DNA from: JAVVHH01 sp965199665
Lineage (GTDB): Bacteria; Pseudomonadota; Alphaproteobacteria; Acetobacterales; Acetobacteraceae
NCBI GenBank assembly: GCA_965199665.1
Contig: OZ241208.1
Location: forward strand, 2,976,001-3,040,000
Direction of reading: 5' to 3'
Length of the DNA stretch: 64,000 nt
The notes beneath the pieces are model-generated. The model did no database searches. It saw only the letters and a program-made list of their open reading frames with translations, and was not told where the DNA came from. This document shows positions 24,835 through 37,664 of the stretch, in pieces. The translations under genes and the position numbers were made by a program. Position 1 is the first letter of the stretch. Each line of letters starts with the position of its first letter.

Positions 24835-26111
24835 GCCCGCTCCAGCTCGGGAAGCGGAAGAGGCCGCTCCTCCTGGATTTCCGAGAAGCTCGTGAACTGG
24901 CCGAGATAATGCTGGTGCGCCCGCTCCCACGCCTCGCCGTCCGGCAGGCCGAACAGCTTCCGGTAGTCCGGCGAACTCGGATACGGGTAGAGCGGCACCG
25001 GATCGTTGGCCCAGACGCCCTGCGCCTTGAGTCCGTCGCGCCACGCGGTGACGGTCGCCGGGTCGTCGTCGGCGACCTCCAGCAGGTTGGCCTGCACGAA
25101 CGGGACGTGCTGCCGGGCCAGGACCAGCAAGGCGGCCAGCTCGTCGGTGGTGAGCTTGCATCGCTTGTCGAGCGCGGCGCGGCCATCCTCGGTCAGGCTC
25201 TCGACGCCCGCTTCGATGGAGACGCAGCCGGCGCGGCCGAGCAGCTCGATCATGTCGGGCTTCCACAGGTCGATGCGGGTCTGCACGCCGAACTGGATGG
25301 AGCGGTCGACCAGGGCTTCCAACAGCGGCCGGTTGGGCAGGAAGATCTCGTCGATGAAGTAGACGTATTCGACGCCCTGGGCGATCAGGCCGTCGATCTC
25401 CGCCAGCACCGGCGCCAGCTCGCGGCGGCGGTATTTATCCCGGAAGTCGATCTTGGCACAAAAGGAGCAGGTGTAAGGGCAGCCGCGCGAGGCCTCCACC
25501 TCGGCGCCCGGGCCGCTGGCCGGCCGGTCGAACCGGTGGTGGTGGTGGTGGTGGCGACGGACCCACTCGGCGGGCCAAGTCAGGGCTGGCTGGTCGACGA
25601 AGCGGGTCGCCTGCGGGCCGCCGGACTGCACGGGTACGCCGTCGCGCAGGATCGCGGTCCCCGGCACGGCACCGGGGGTGCCGCCCGCCGCCAGCGCGGC
25701 CACGACCTCCTCGCACTCGCCCATCACGACCACGTCGGCGCCGAGCTTGTGCAGCGTTGTGCCCGGCGTGGCCGAGCCGTGCGGCCCGACCGCGACCGTG
25801 AGCCCGGCGAGCCCCGCCAGCGCGTCCAGCATCTCGCGCGGCACCCGCAATTCGGGCGGGGCGCAGCGCCAGAACAGATAGGACGGCGCGGTCGTCACCA
25901 CCGTCATCGCCGGCGCGAAGGCGCGGACCTCGGCCGCTAGTTCGGCGTAGCTCTGGCCCATCAGATGGCCGTCGAGCAGCAGCACCTCGTGCCCGTCGCG
26001 CTCCAGCGCGGAGCGGCAATAGCCGAGCTCGAGCGGCAGATGCGGCTCGCGGCAGCCGAAGTAGATGGACCCCGCGAACGTCCAGGGCGGATTGACCAGC
26101 GCGACTTTCAC
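24819..26111 (-). CDS. B12-binding domain radical SAM protein (cassette gene 3)
   Basis: 430 aa from a GTG that overlaps the upstream epimerase stop (GTGA). Residues about 1-150 form a cobalamin-binding-like domain (KVALVNPPWTFAGS). The radical SAM core begins near residue 190 with the cluster motif CPYTCSFC in EASRGCPYTCSFCAKIDFR. In this family cobalamin often helps methylate unactivated carbons; here a sugar or lipid substrate is likely from context. The protein carries six consecutive His (encoded at 25538-25555) just before the core. From memory it resembles a radical SAM family described as part of oligosaccharide cassettes; that match was not tested. Confidence 0.85.
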   Translation of the reverse strand: MKVALVNPPWTFAGSIYFGCREPHLPLELGYCRSALERDGHEVLLLDGHLMGQSYAELAAEVRAFAPAMTVVTTAPSYLFWRCAPPELRVPREMLDALAGLAGLTVAVGPHGSATPGTTLHKLGADVVVMGECEEVVAALAAGGTPGAVPGTAILRDGVPVQSGGPQATRFVDQPALTWPAEWVRRHHHHHHRFDRPASGPGAEVEASRGCPYTCSFCAKIDFRDKYRRRELAPVLAEIDGLIAQGVEYVYFIDEIFLPNRPLLEALVDRSIQFGVQTRIDLWKPDMIELLGRAGCVSIEAGVESLTEDGRAALDKRCKLTTDELAALLVLARQHVPFVQANLLEVADDDPATVTAWRDGLKAQGVWANDPVPLYPYPSSPDYRKLFGLPDGEAWERAHQHYLGQFTSFSEIQEERPLPLPELERACRTA

Positions 26112-27181
26112 AGCGACGCCATCTCCATCGCCCGCCGCTCCGTCGCGATCCAGTCGGCGAGCCGCGCCAGGCCGTCGCGCCAGGGCGCCGGGTCGGCCAG
26201 GCCGAGCATCTGCCGGATTTTGGAGGTGTCGGCGACGAAGTAGCGTTGATCGCCGGGTCGCCAATCGGCGAAGCGGAGGTCGGGCGTGCGGCCCGTCAGC
26301 TCGCCAATCCGATGCAGCACCTGCAGCAGGGTGACGGCGTTGCCGGGTCCGCCGCCGAGGTTGAAGGCCTGCCCGGAGACGGCGTCGATCCGTGCCCACG
26401 CCCCAAGATAGGCATCGACGGCATCGTCGACGAACAGCACGTCGCGCACCTGGCGGCCATCGCCGTAGATGCTGATCGGCTTGCCGGCACGGACCGAGTA
26501 GAGGAAATGCGCGAGCCAGCCCTGATCTTCCGTGCCGAGCTGACGCGGCCCGTAGATACAGCTCATGCGCATGACGCAGGCAGGGATGCCGTAGCCGCGG
26601 GCGTAATCCAGCACGTACTGGTCCGCCGCGCCCTTGGAGCAGCCATACGGAGTGTAGAAGCTCAATGGCCGGTCCTCGCCGATGCCGGCCGCGCGCAGGC
26701 GCGGGTCCTCCGGCAAGTAGGCGTCGCCGTCGCGGGCCAAGGCGATGTCGGACAGATCGCCATACACCTTGTTGGTGCTGGCGAACACGATCGCGGGCGG
26801 ACGGGCCTGCCGCCGGACACCTTCCAGCACGTGCAGCGTGCCGCGCAGGTTGACGTCGAAATCGCCCTCGGGATCCTGCAGGCTGGTGGTGACGGCGACC
26901 TGGGCCGCCATGTGGAACACCGCCGCCGCGCGGTCGATCGCTTGGTCGAGCCGGTCGCGGTCGCGCAGGTCGGCGATCACCGGCTGAATTTTGGCCCCGT
27001 GCCGGCTACGCAGCCAGTCGAGGTTGGCGCCGACGCCGGGCCGGGTCAGCGCATCGAAGACGATCACGTCGTGGCCCAGTCCGGCCAGCCGGTCCGCCAG
27101 ATTGCATCCGATGAACCCGGCGCCGCCCGTCACCAGAACCGGGCGGCCGTCCGGCGCCGGCGGAAGCGGTCGCGCCGTCAT
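26108..27181 (-). CDS. NAD-dependent nucleotide-sugar epimerase, CDP-paratose-2-epimerase-like (cassette gene 2)
   Basis: 357 aa extended SDR. NAD motif VTGGAGFIGCNLADRL, catalytic YGCSK within SFYTPYGCSKGAADQYV, and SCIYGPRQLGTEDQGW, which I associate with CDP-tyvelose (CDP-paratose 2-) epimerases. It would supply an unusual sugar nucleotide to the neighbouring glycosyltransferases. ATGA overlap with the next epimerase upstream and GTGA with the radical SAM gene. UDP- or GDP-sugar substrates are possible. Confidence 0.8.
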   Translation of the reverse strand: MTARPLPPAPDGRPVLVTGGAGFIGCNLADRLAGLGHDVIVFDALTRPGVGANLDWLRSRHGAKIQPVIADLRDRDRLDQAIDRAAAVFHMAAQVAVTTSLQDPEGDFDVNLRGTLHVLEGVRRQARPPAIVFASTNKVYGDLSDIALARDGDAYLPEDPRLRAAGIGEDRPLSFYTPYGCSKGAADQYVLDYARGYGIPACVMRMSCIYGPRQLGTEDQGWLAHFLYSVRAGKPISIYGDGRQVRDVLFVDDAVDAYLGAWARIDAVSGQAFNLGGGPGNAVTLLQVLHRIGELTGRTPDLRFADWRPGDQRYFVADTSKIRQMLGLADPAPWRDGLARLADWIATERRAMEMASL

Positions 27182-28305
27182 GCCACCAGGCCGCGCTGCT
27201 CGAGCTCGCGCCGCGCCTCACCCACCCGGTCGCGCGCCTCCTGCCGTTGCACCCACTCGGCCAACTCGCCGAGGCTATCGGCGAACGACCGGCGCGGCGC
27301 GAAGCCGAGCACGTCCGAGGCCAGCGAGATGTCGGCGAAACAGTGCCGGATGTCGCCGATACGCGCCTTGCCCATCACCTCGGGCGTCAAATGCGGCACG
27401 CCCATGGCCTGGGCCAGCGCATCGCCGACCCCCAGGATGCTGACGTCGACCCCGCTGCCGATGTTGAACACCTGGCCCGGCGCATCCGGATGCTCGAGCG
27501 CGAGCAGGAAGGCGTCGGCAACGTCCTCGACATGCACGAAGTCGCGGCGTTGCTCGCCGTCCTCGAACACCATCGGACGCTGCCGGTTGTGCATGCGGGA
27601 GGCGAAGATCGCCAGCACGCCGGTATAAGGGTTCGAGAGCGCCTGGCCGGGGCCGTAGACATTGAATAGCCGCAGCGCCACGCCCTGCATCCCGTACGCC
27701 GGGGCGACGGTGAGGGTGAGCCGCTCCTGCACGTATTTGGTCAGCGCGTAGACGGAGGCGAGGTTTGGACGCTTCCACTCGGGCGTCGCCATCGGGGTGA
27801 GCGGCTTTCCGTCGGGCCCCACCGGGTCCCATCCGGCGTCGCTCCGCTGCGCGGGCCGGGTGACGTCGTCCATCCGCTCGCCGGCGGCGGAGCGATACAG
27901 CCCCTCGCCGTAGATGCTCATCGAGCTCGCGACCACGACGCGTCGGACCGGGCGATCGATCAAGGCCTGGAACATCACGGCCGTGCCACCATCGTTGACC
28001 GACACGTAGCGGTCGATCGCATACATGCTCTGGCCGACTCCGACCTCGGCCGCCAAATGGATCACGCTGTCGACCCCGTCGAGCGCCGCCGTGACGCGGT
28101 CGAGGTCGCGCACGTCGGCACGGATCAACTCGACGTCGTTCAGGATGGGGTTGCGGGCGGCCACGTCGCCATGGACCTGGTCGATCATGCTATCCAGGAC
28201 GCGCACGGCGTAACCGCGCTGCAGTAACTTCCGAACGACGTGACACCCTATGAACCCTGCGCCACCGGTGACGAGAACCCGCGTGGTCATACCGACAACA
28301 TCCAT
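27178..28305 (-). CDS. NAD-dependent nucleotide-sugar epimerase/dehydratase (cassette gene 1)
   Basis: 375 aa extended SDR with VTGGAGFIGCHVVRKLL, the catalytic Tyr-Lys in SVYALTKYVQERL, and RLFNVYGPGQALSNPYTG, as in dTDP/UDP-glucose-type epimerases. First gene of the six-gene cassette; it starts at ATG 28305 (AGAGG three bases upstream) or at 28290 (MTTRVLVTGG). The 127-bp gap before it must carry the cassette promoter; TTGACG at the -35 place can be seen but no good -10. Confidence 0.82.
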   Translation of the reverse strand: MDVVGMTTRVLVTGGAGFIGCHVVRKLLQRGYAVRVLDSMIDQVHGDVAARNPILNDVELIRADVRDLDRVTAALDGVDSVIHLAAEVGVGQSMYAIDRYVSVNDGGTAVMFQALIDRPVRRVVVASSMSIYGEGLYRSAAGERMDDVTRPAQRSDAGWDPVGPDGKPLTPMATPEWKRPNLASVYALTKYVQERLTLTVAPAYGMQGVALRLFNVYGPGQALSNPYTGVLAIFASRMHNRQRPMVFEDGEQRRDFVHVEDVADAFLLALEHPDAPGQVFNIGSGVDVSILGVGDALAQAMGVPHLTPEVMGKARIGDIRHCFADISLASDVLGFAPRRSFADSLGELAEWVQRQEARDRVGEARRELEQRGLVA

Positions 28306-28432
28306 CTACCTCTCGTCTGTTCCACGATCGTCGTCACCGGGGCCTGCTTCGAACGGGCCTATCCTGAAAACGTCATTGTTCCGGTCGCGTCCGCCCGTCA
28401 AGCCGTTACCGGCCGCTCACACGAACGCGTGG

Positions 28433-29086
28433 TCAGGCGGCCTGGTTGGCGAGGGTGCGGTGGGCCTTGGCGAGCGCTTCGGCGAACACGTCCGCCGGCA
28501 CGGCGCCCGAGAACAGGACATGGCGGTCGAGCACGAAGGTCGGCACGCCGCTCAGCCCGGCCGCGCGCACGGCCTGGTCCTCCGCCTGTACCTCGGCGGC
28601 GAGCCGGTCGCCCGCCAGGAAGTCGGCCGTTGCCGACGCATCGAGCCCGGCGCCGGCCGCGAGATCGACCAGCGTCTGACGGTCGCCAATGTCGCGGCCC
28701 TCGACGAAGTAGGCCGCGAACAGGCTGTCGACCAGGGCGTCCTGCCGGCCCTGTTCGGCGGCGAACTGGATCAAGCGGTGCGCCGCCAGCGTGTTGGGCG
28801 TGCGCCGCATCAGGTCATGCCGGATCGGCAGGCCCGCGGCTTCGGCGGCCGCGGCCACCTGCGCATCCAGCTCGCGCGACTTCTCGAGGCTGCCGAACTT
28901 GGCGCGGCGATAGTCGTCACGGTCCGCGCCGGCCGGCGGCATCTCGGGATTGAGTTGGAACGGCCGCCAGCTGACCTCGAAGCCGAGCCCCTCCGCCGCC
29001 AGTTGGGCGAGCGCCGATTGCATGTGCCGTTTGCCGATGTAGCACCACGGGCAGATCACGTCGGAATAGACATCGAGGCGCGACAT
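28433..29086 (-). CDS. DsbA-family oxidoreductase, FrnE-like
   Basis: 217 aa from MSRLDVYSDVICPWCYIGKR. A thioredoxin fold with a CPWC active site at about residues 12-15, a helical insert and the cis-Pro loop GLSGVPTFVLDRHVLFSGA place it with FrnE and 2-hydroxychromene-2-carboxylate isomerase relatives. No signal peptide, so it acts in the cytoplasm, probably as a thiol-disulfide exchanger. The gene lies 25 bp behind the 3-hydroxyisobutyrate dehydrogenase-like gene on the same strand. Confidence 0.87.
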   Translation of the reverse strand: MSRLDVYSDVICPWCYIGKRHMQSALAQLAAEGLGFEVSWRPFQLNPEMPPAGADRDDYRRAKFGSLEKSRELDAQVAAAAEAAGLPIRHDLMRRTPNTLAAHRLIQFAAEQGRQDALVDSLFAAYFVEGRDIGDRQTLVDLAAGAGLDASATADFLAGDRLAAEVQAEDQAVRAAGLSGVPTFVLDRHVLFSGAVPADVFAEALAKAHRTLANQAA

Positions 29087-29111
29087 TGGGGGATCCTGGA
29101 TTGCGGGCGAT

Positions 29112-30011
29112 CTAGCTTGAGAACCGACCGTCGAGCAATGCACGAGCCACGACGGAGAAGTCGCTGCCGCCCAGGCCCATCGCGCTCAGCCGCGCATACA
29201 CGTCACGGGCCGCGCCGCCGAGGAGGGAGGCGGCACCGTTCTGCGCCTCCGCTTCGGTGGCCAGCGTGAGGTCCTTCAACATGAGATCGACCGCGAAGCC
29301 CGGCACGTAGTCGCGATTGGCCGGGCTGGTCGGCACGGGGCCCGGCACCGGGCAGTAGGCCGTGAGCGCCCAGCATTGACCGGAGGAGGTCGACGCGATG
29401 TCGAACAGTGCCTGCTTCTCCAAGCCGAGCTTGTCGGCCAGCGCGAACGCCTCGCTGACGCCCGCCATCGCGATGCCGAGGATGAGGTTGTTGCAGACCT
29501 TGGCCGCCTGCCCGGCGCCGGACGGGCCGGCATGGACGATGTTCTTGCCCATCCGCTCGAGGAATGGCCGGGCGCGGGCGAACGCGGCCGGATCGCCGCC
29601 GACCATAAAGGTCAGCGTTCCCGCTGCCGCACCCGTCGTGCCGCCCGACACGGGCGCGTCCAGCATCGGCAGCCCCCGCTCGGCCGCCGCCGCGGCCATC
29701 TCCCGGCTGGTTCGGACGTCGATGGTGGAGCTGTCGATCAGCAGCGTGCCCGCGTCTGCATGGGCGAACACGCCCCCGTCCCCGGCCAGGACCGACCGCA
29801 CGTGCGACCCGGCGGGCAACATGGTGATCACTAGTTCGGCCCCGGCAACGGCCTCGCCGATCGACGCCGCGGGTTGCCCCCCGGCCGCGCGCAGCTCGTC
29901 GGCAGCGGTGGGCGCGAGGTCGAATCCGCGCACGGCGTGTCCCGCTCTGGCGAGGTTGGCCGCCATCGGCATGCCCATCTTGCCCAATCCGATGAACCCG
30001 ATCTGCGTCAT
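29112..30011 (-). CDS. 3-hydroxyisobutyrate dehydrogenase-like beta-hydroxyacid dehydrogenase
   Basis: 299 aa. GFIGLGKMGMPMAANLARAG (NAD-binding), LDAPVSGGTTGAAAGTL (substrate loop), the catalytic Lys in GAGQAAKVCNNLILG and the C-terminal KDLTLATEAEAQNG are the four signatures of the family. The likely reaction is NAD-dependent oxidation of 3-hydroxyisobutyrate (valine breakdown); glyoxylate or tartronate semialdehyde reductase members share the motifs. No other valine genes are nearby. Confidence 0.85.
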   Translation of the reverse strand: MTQIGFIGLGKMGMPMAANLARAGHAVRGFDLAPTAADELRAAGGQPAASIGEAVAGAELVITMLPAGSHVRSVLAGDGGVFAHADAGTLLIDSSTIDVRTSREMAAAAAERGLPMLDAPVSGGTTGAAAGTLTFMVGGDPAAFARARPFLERMGKNIVHAGPSGAGQAAKVCNNLILGIAMAGVSEAFALADKLGLEKQALFDIASTSSGQCWALTAYCPVPGPVPTSPANRDYVPGFAVDLMLKDLTLATEAEAQNGAASLLGGAARDVYARLSAMGLGGSDFSVVARALLDGRFSS

Positions 30012-30048
30012 GCGGCAAGCCTGACCAGAACGTGCCTCGCCGTCAACG

Positions 30049-30858
30049 TCACCGGGCCGTGGCCGCACCCTCGACCCGGTGGGGATGGGTGAACACCTCG
30101 AACCCATCGCGGCGGGCGACGCCGATCAGGGTGAGCCCGGCCCCGTCTGCCACTTGCAAGGCCAGCTGCGTGGGCGCCGAGACCGCGACCAGGATGGCCG
30201 CGCCAGCCGTCGCGGCCTTCTGCACCAGCTCGACCGAGATGCGGCTGGTCATCACCAGCAGTCCGCTGGCCGCATCCACGCCATCGCGCAGCAAGGCGCC
30301 GGAGAGCTTGTCGAGCGCATTGTGCCGGCCGACATCCTCCCGCACCGCCAGCATCCCGTCGCCCTGCCGCCAGAACCCGGCCGCGTGTACGGCCCGTGTC
30401 TCGCCGTTCAGCCGCTGCAGGGCTGGCAGCGCCGCCATCGCGGATTGGACCTGCGTCGCATTGACGAGCACGCCCGCGCCGACCGGCGGCGGCGTGCGCA
30501 CGGCCTCGGCCAGGCTCTCCAGCCCGCACAAGCCACATCCGGTGGGCCCCGCGAGCAGCCGCCGCCGTTGCTCCAAGCGGTCTAGCCGATCCGGGCTGAC
30601 CCACATGCGGCACTCTACGCCGGCCGCCGTCGGCACCAGATCGAGTTCCTCGATCTCGTCGGGGCGGGAGATGATCCCCTCCCCTCGGCTGAAACCGAAG
30701 GCGAAGTCCGCCAGATCGTCTGGGGTGGCCATCATCACGGCGTGGGTGAGGCGGTTATAGGAAAGCGCCACCGGCACTTCGGCGGGGATCGACCGTCCGC
30801 CCGTCTCCCAACCGCCCCGCCAGCTCGCGGTCGTGACCCGGCACGCGGGTTGCGTCAC
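30049..30858 (-). CDS. fdhD: Sulfurtransferase FdhD for formate dehydrogenase maturation
   Basis: 269 aa, GTG start overlapping the DUF72 stop (GTGA). FdhD hallmarks: EVPVALSYNRLTHAVMMATP, FAFGFSRGEGII, the sulfur-relay CxxC in GCGLCGLESL, and REDVGRHNALDKLSGALL. It passes sulfur from a cysteine desulfurase to the molybdenum cofactor of formate dehydrogenase in the cytoplasm. No formate dehydrogenase genes lie in this window. Confidence 0.93.
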   Translation of the reverse strand: MTQPACRVTTASWRGGWETGGRSIPAEVPVALSYNRLTHAVMMATPDDLADFAFGFSRGEGIISRPDEIEELDLVPTAAGVECRMWVSPDRLDRLEQRRRLLAGPTGCGLCGLESLAEAVRTPPPVGAGVLVNATQVQSAMAALPALQRLNGETRAVHAAGFWRQGDGMLAVREDVGRHNALDKLSGALLRDGVDAASGLLVMTSRISVELVQKAATAGAAILVAVSAPTQLALQVADGAGLTLIGVARRDGFEVFTHPHRVEGAATAR

Positions 30859-31643
30859 CGACCGAGCCGGCGCAACAGGGCGCGGGCGGAGTCGGGCGCG
30901 CGCACTTTGTCCCCGCTGATGAAGTAGATGAAGCAAGGCCGCGCCTCGGCATCGGCGGAGGCGGGCAACAAACAGGGCAGGTCGCTGGGCGGACGTCCGG
31001 CCGACCAGCCGCGGACGCGCTCGGCCCAACGGTCCAGCGCCACGCTATCGTAACCTTCGGGCGCGGCCTCGTCGTTCAGCTCGAGACGAGCATAGACGAA
31101 CGGCGCCGTCAGGTCGGCAAACATGGTGTGCTTGTCCGATTCGACGATGGCGTGCGCGACGCCGAACTCGCGGAGCAGCGCGACCCAGGCCGGATCGGCG
31201 AAACTCGGGTGCCGCGCTTCGATCACGTGGCGGCGGTCGGCTGGGAGCGCGGCGAGAAAGGGACGCAGCGCGTCGACATCCAACTGTCGGGTCGGCGGAA
31301 ACTGCCACAGGATCGGGCCCAGCTTGCCACCCAGTTCGAGAACGCCCGTCTGCATGAACCGGTCGATGGACTCGGCGGCGCCGGTCAGATCGCGGCGATT
31401 GGTCGCGAAGCGCGGTCCCTTGACCGAGAACACGAACTCGTCCGGCGTCTCGTCGCGCCATTTCTGGAAGCTCGCCGGTCTCTGCGACCCGTAGAACGTG
31501 CTGTTGATCTCGATGGACGTGACGGCACGGCTGGCAAAGCCGAGCTCTTTGGCGGCTGGGAGCTTGGGAGGGAAGAAGGTACCGCGCCACGGCGCGAAGT
31601 TCCAACCACCGATGCCGACGAGAATGGGATGCATGGCCGGCAT
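30855..31643 (-). CDS. DUF72 (YecE-like) family protein
   Basis: 262 aa. The TIM-barrel-like DUF72 pattern is clear: VGIGGWNFAPWRGTFFPP, SIEINSTFYGSQRPASFQKW, FVFSVKGPRFATN, GPILWQFPPTRQLD and RHVIEARHPSFAD. Molecular role unknown. It overlaps fdhD, so the two are co-transcribed. ATG at 31643 or 31634 (MHPILVGIGG) may be the start. The gene begins about 60 bp beyond the 5S rRNA end, so rRNA read-through could reach it. Confidence 0.85.
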   Translation of the reverse strand: MPAMHPILVGIGGWNFAPWRGTFFPPKLPAAKELGFASRAVTSIEINSTFYGSQRPASFQKWRDETPDEFVFSVKGPRFATNRRDLTGAAESIDRFMQTGVLELGGKLGPILWQFPPTRQLDVDALRPFLAALPADRRHVIEARHPSFADPAWVALLREFGVAHAIVESDKHTMFADLTAPFVYARLELNDEAAPEGYDSVALDRWAERVRGWSAGRPPSDLPCLLPASADAEARPCFIYFISGDKVRAPDSARALLRRLGR

Positions 31644-31650
31644 TGTAGCG

Positions 31651-31670
31651 CGTCGGCCGCGGCGCCGACG
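31651..31670 (-). terminator. Possible hairpin between 5S rRNA and the DUF72 gene
   Basis: On the minus strand CGTCGGC and GCCGACG form a 7-bp stem around GCCGCG about 35 nt beyond 5S. No U-tract follows. It may end the rRNA transcript or be part of the DUF72 leader. Confidence 0.3.
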
Positions 31671-31704
31671 AGAGGTTCGAAGTGATTGTAAATTACCTTG
31701 GAAG

Positions 31705-31820
31705 ACCTGGCGGCGACCGACTTTTCCGCACCTTGAGGTGCAGTATCATAGGCGCTGGAGGTTTTCACGGTCGAGTTCGGGATGGGATCGGGTGTGGTCC
31801 CTCCGCCATGGCCACCAGGT
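31705..31820 (-). rRNA. rrf: 5S ribosomal RNA
   Basis: About 116 nt. Read on the minus strand it begins CCTGGTGGCCATGGCGGAG and contains CCCATCCCGAACTCG, the conserved loop A-C region of 5S, and ends with the complementary CGCCAGG. It lies about 125 nt behind 23S. Ends were set by pairing of the terminal stem. No tRNA gene follows it. Confidence 0.93.
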
Positions 31821-31945
31821 CGTCCAAGGCAAGGTTCTGTTGGGCTCGGGTTTTGATCCGGGCTTTGTGTGATGTGTGTGTGTGTTGGATGAGTGCTGTG
31901 GAGGCGTTGGGTCGTTCCGATCGTTGGATCGGCGGTGACACTGGT

Positions 31946-34763
<2,818 letters not shown>

Positions 34764-35299
34764 CAGAAAACAACCAGCCAACATCGCGTCAAAGGCCGAA
34801 ACCCCCAACACCACGTCGACCCGCCATCTTCCAACGCCTCGCACAGGACCCATCCAACAGCTCGCAGTCACCAACCACGCATACCACGACCAGAGAAGTA
34901 CAGTCGCAGCACACCAATCGGCACCGCCGGAATGGATCTAATCAATTCACAAACACACACATCATCACGCCCCCCGAGAACCGCTCGGCTTGGCCTGGGA
35001 TAACAGTCGATCACCCTCGTGATCGAGAGACCACGCACAGAACTCCCCCGTCACGAACGATCAGCCTTTCGGCCAACGCCCGCATCCGAGTCGTCCCGCA
35101 CGCCCCAAGGGACGCAACAGAACCTGATTCACAATCAACAAAGAACATCACAACAACGACCGTCAGCCACCGGCCCCCTCAAGGACCAAACCAACGATCG
35201 CCGTCACGACCTCAACCTCGCGGCTAAAGTCAGACCTCGATCCATCGAGACCAAACCTTAGCAACACGCCCGGTAAGTCATTTCATCACACGGCCTGCC
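34764..35299 (-). other. Spacer between tRNA-Ala and 23S with a boxA-like element
   Basis: About 535 nt without an open gene. The composition is lower in GC than coding DNA and rich in CA/AC dinucleotides on the plus strand. TGTTCTTTG at 35139-35147 on the minus strand resembles boxA, the NusB/S10 antitermination site often repeated ahead of 23S. Otherwise I see only processing-stem candidates. Confidence 0.6.
35139..35147 (-). promoter_or_regulatory. boxA-like antitermination element ahead of 23S
   Basis: TGTTCTTTG followed by TTGATTG, close to the bacterial boxA consensus TGYTCTTTNA. Correct position and strand for an rRNA spacer element. Confidence 0.45.
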
Positions 35300-35372
35300 T
35301 GGAGACGGACGGGTTCGAACCGACGACCCCCTGCTTGCAAAGCAGGTGCTCTCCCAGCTGAGCTACGCCCCC
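35300..35372 (-). tRNA. tRNA-Ala (anticodon TGC)
   Basis: 73 nt cloverleaf: acceptor GGGGGCG/CGTCTCC with two wobble pairs, D-stem GCTC/GAGC, anticodon loop TTTGCAA, T-loop TTCGAAC, discriminator A. CCA is not encoded. Standard place in the 16S-23S spacer. Confidence 0.95.
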
Positions 35373-35474
35373 GCAGCAATCCCAAACGCCAACATCCCAC
35401 CACGCCACGCATTCGACCACGACAGCCGAACGGCACGCACGCCATCCCCCTCGAGGATGGCACCGGCAAGAGAA

Positions 35475-35549
<75 letters not shown>

Positions 35550-35801
35550 AATCGAAATACGGAAGTTACGGATATGTTGACGGCGCCTGCCGAACACGGA
35601 CCAACCTCGCGGCCAACCCCTGCCCGATCTCCGATCCATCCCAGCTGCACCCTGTCAGCGCTCCCCAGGCGGAACTGATGCCTGCGCAGATCCCTACGCA
35701 GGACTTGTGCCCAAACTTTCGTTCGAGCGCCCGGACTCTCGTCCGAGATGCGAACACCAACCAAACCCAGACCCGAAAGCCCGGCCTCGATCAGCATCCT
35801 T

Positions 35802-37290
<1,489 letters not shown>

Positions 37291-37478
37291 CATCCATTAC
37301 CCACTCAACGCAGGCAATAAACAAACAAATCCCTACCCAAAGAAACAACCAACCAAAAAAACAAACCAACGACAAACCGTCAACGCCTCCAACCAGTCAA
37401 GCCAAAACCCAACCAGCCATCAACAGCACAAACGCCGCCAACATATCCGTCCGTAATCCAATAAAACACAGATGCAAT

Positions 37479-37491
37479 TGTCAAAGGAACA
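37479..37491 (-). promoter_or_regulatory. boxA-like antitermination site of the rRNA leader
   Basis: TGTTCCTTTGACA on the minus strand, about 190 nt before 16S. It matches the rRNA leader boxA form TGCTCTTTGACA with two differences. The included TTGACA could also be read as a -35 box, but no good -10 follows at 16-18 nt. Confidence 0.55.
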
Positions 37492-37628
37492 GGCCGCTCA
37501 AACCGAAAACACCCACAATCCAGTGGGCCACTCTCTGCTTGTTTGGCGAACCGCCGATCTCTCGGCGGGCAGGAAAGCTACCGGTGTCGCTTCAGACTGT
37601 CAAGCCGTCTGCGCCGCCGGTGAGCGGG

Positions 37629-37657
37629 TAATTAGGCCCGCCCCACGGCCGGGTCAA
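37629..37657 (-). promoter_or_regulatory. Predicted rRNA operon promoter
   Basis: On the minus strand TTGACC (-35, 37652-37657), a 17-nt spacer and TAATTA (-10, 37629-37634). The -35 box lies only 7 nt behind the stop codon of the upstream epimerase gene, leaving its UP-element region inside that gene. Confidence 0.6.
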
Positions 37658-37664
37658 GCACTAA

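Larger units (their letters stand above)
37291..37664 (-). other. rRNA operon leader and promoter region
   Basis: 374 nt without a gene. Between 37300 and 37440 the transcript strand is strikingly G/T-rich with runs of T and repeated TTGGTTGG-like motifs, unlike any coding part of the window. It holds a boxA-like element and, at its far end, the promoter. Confidence 0.75.
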
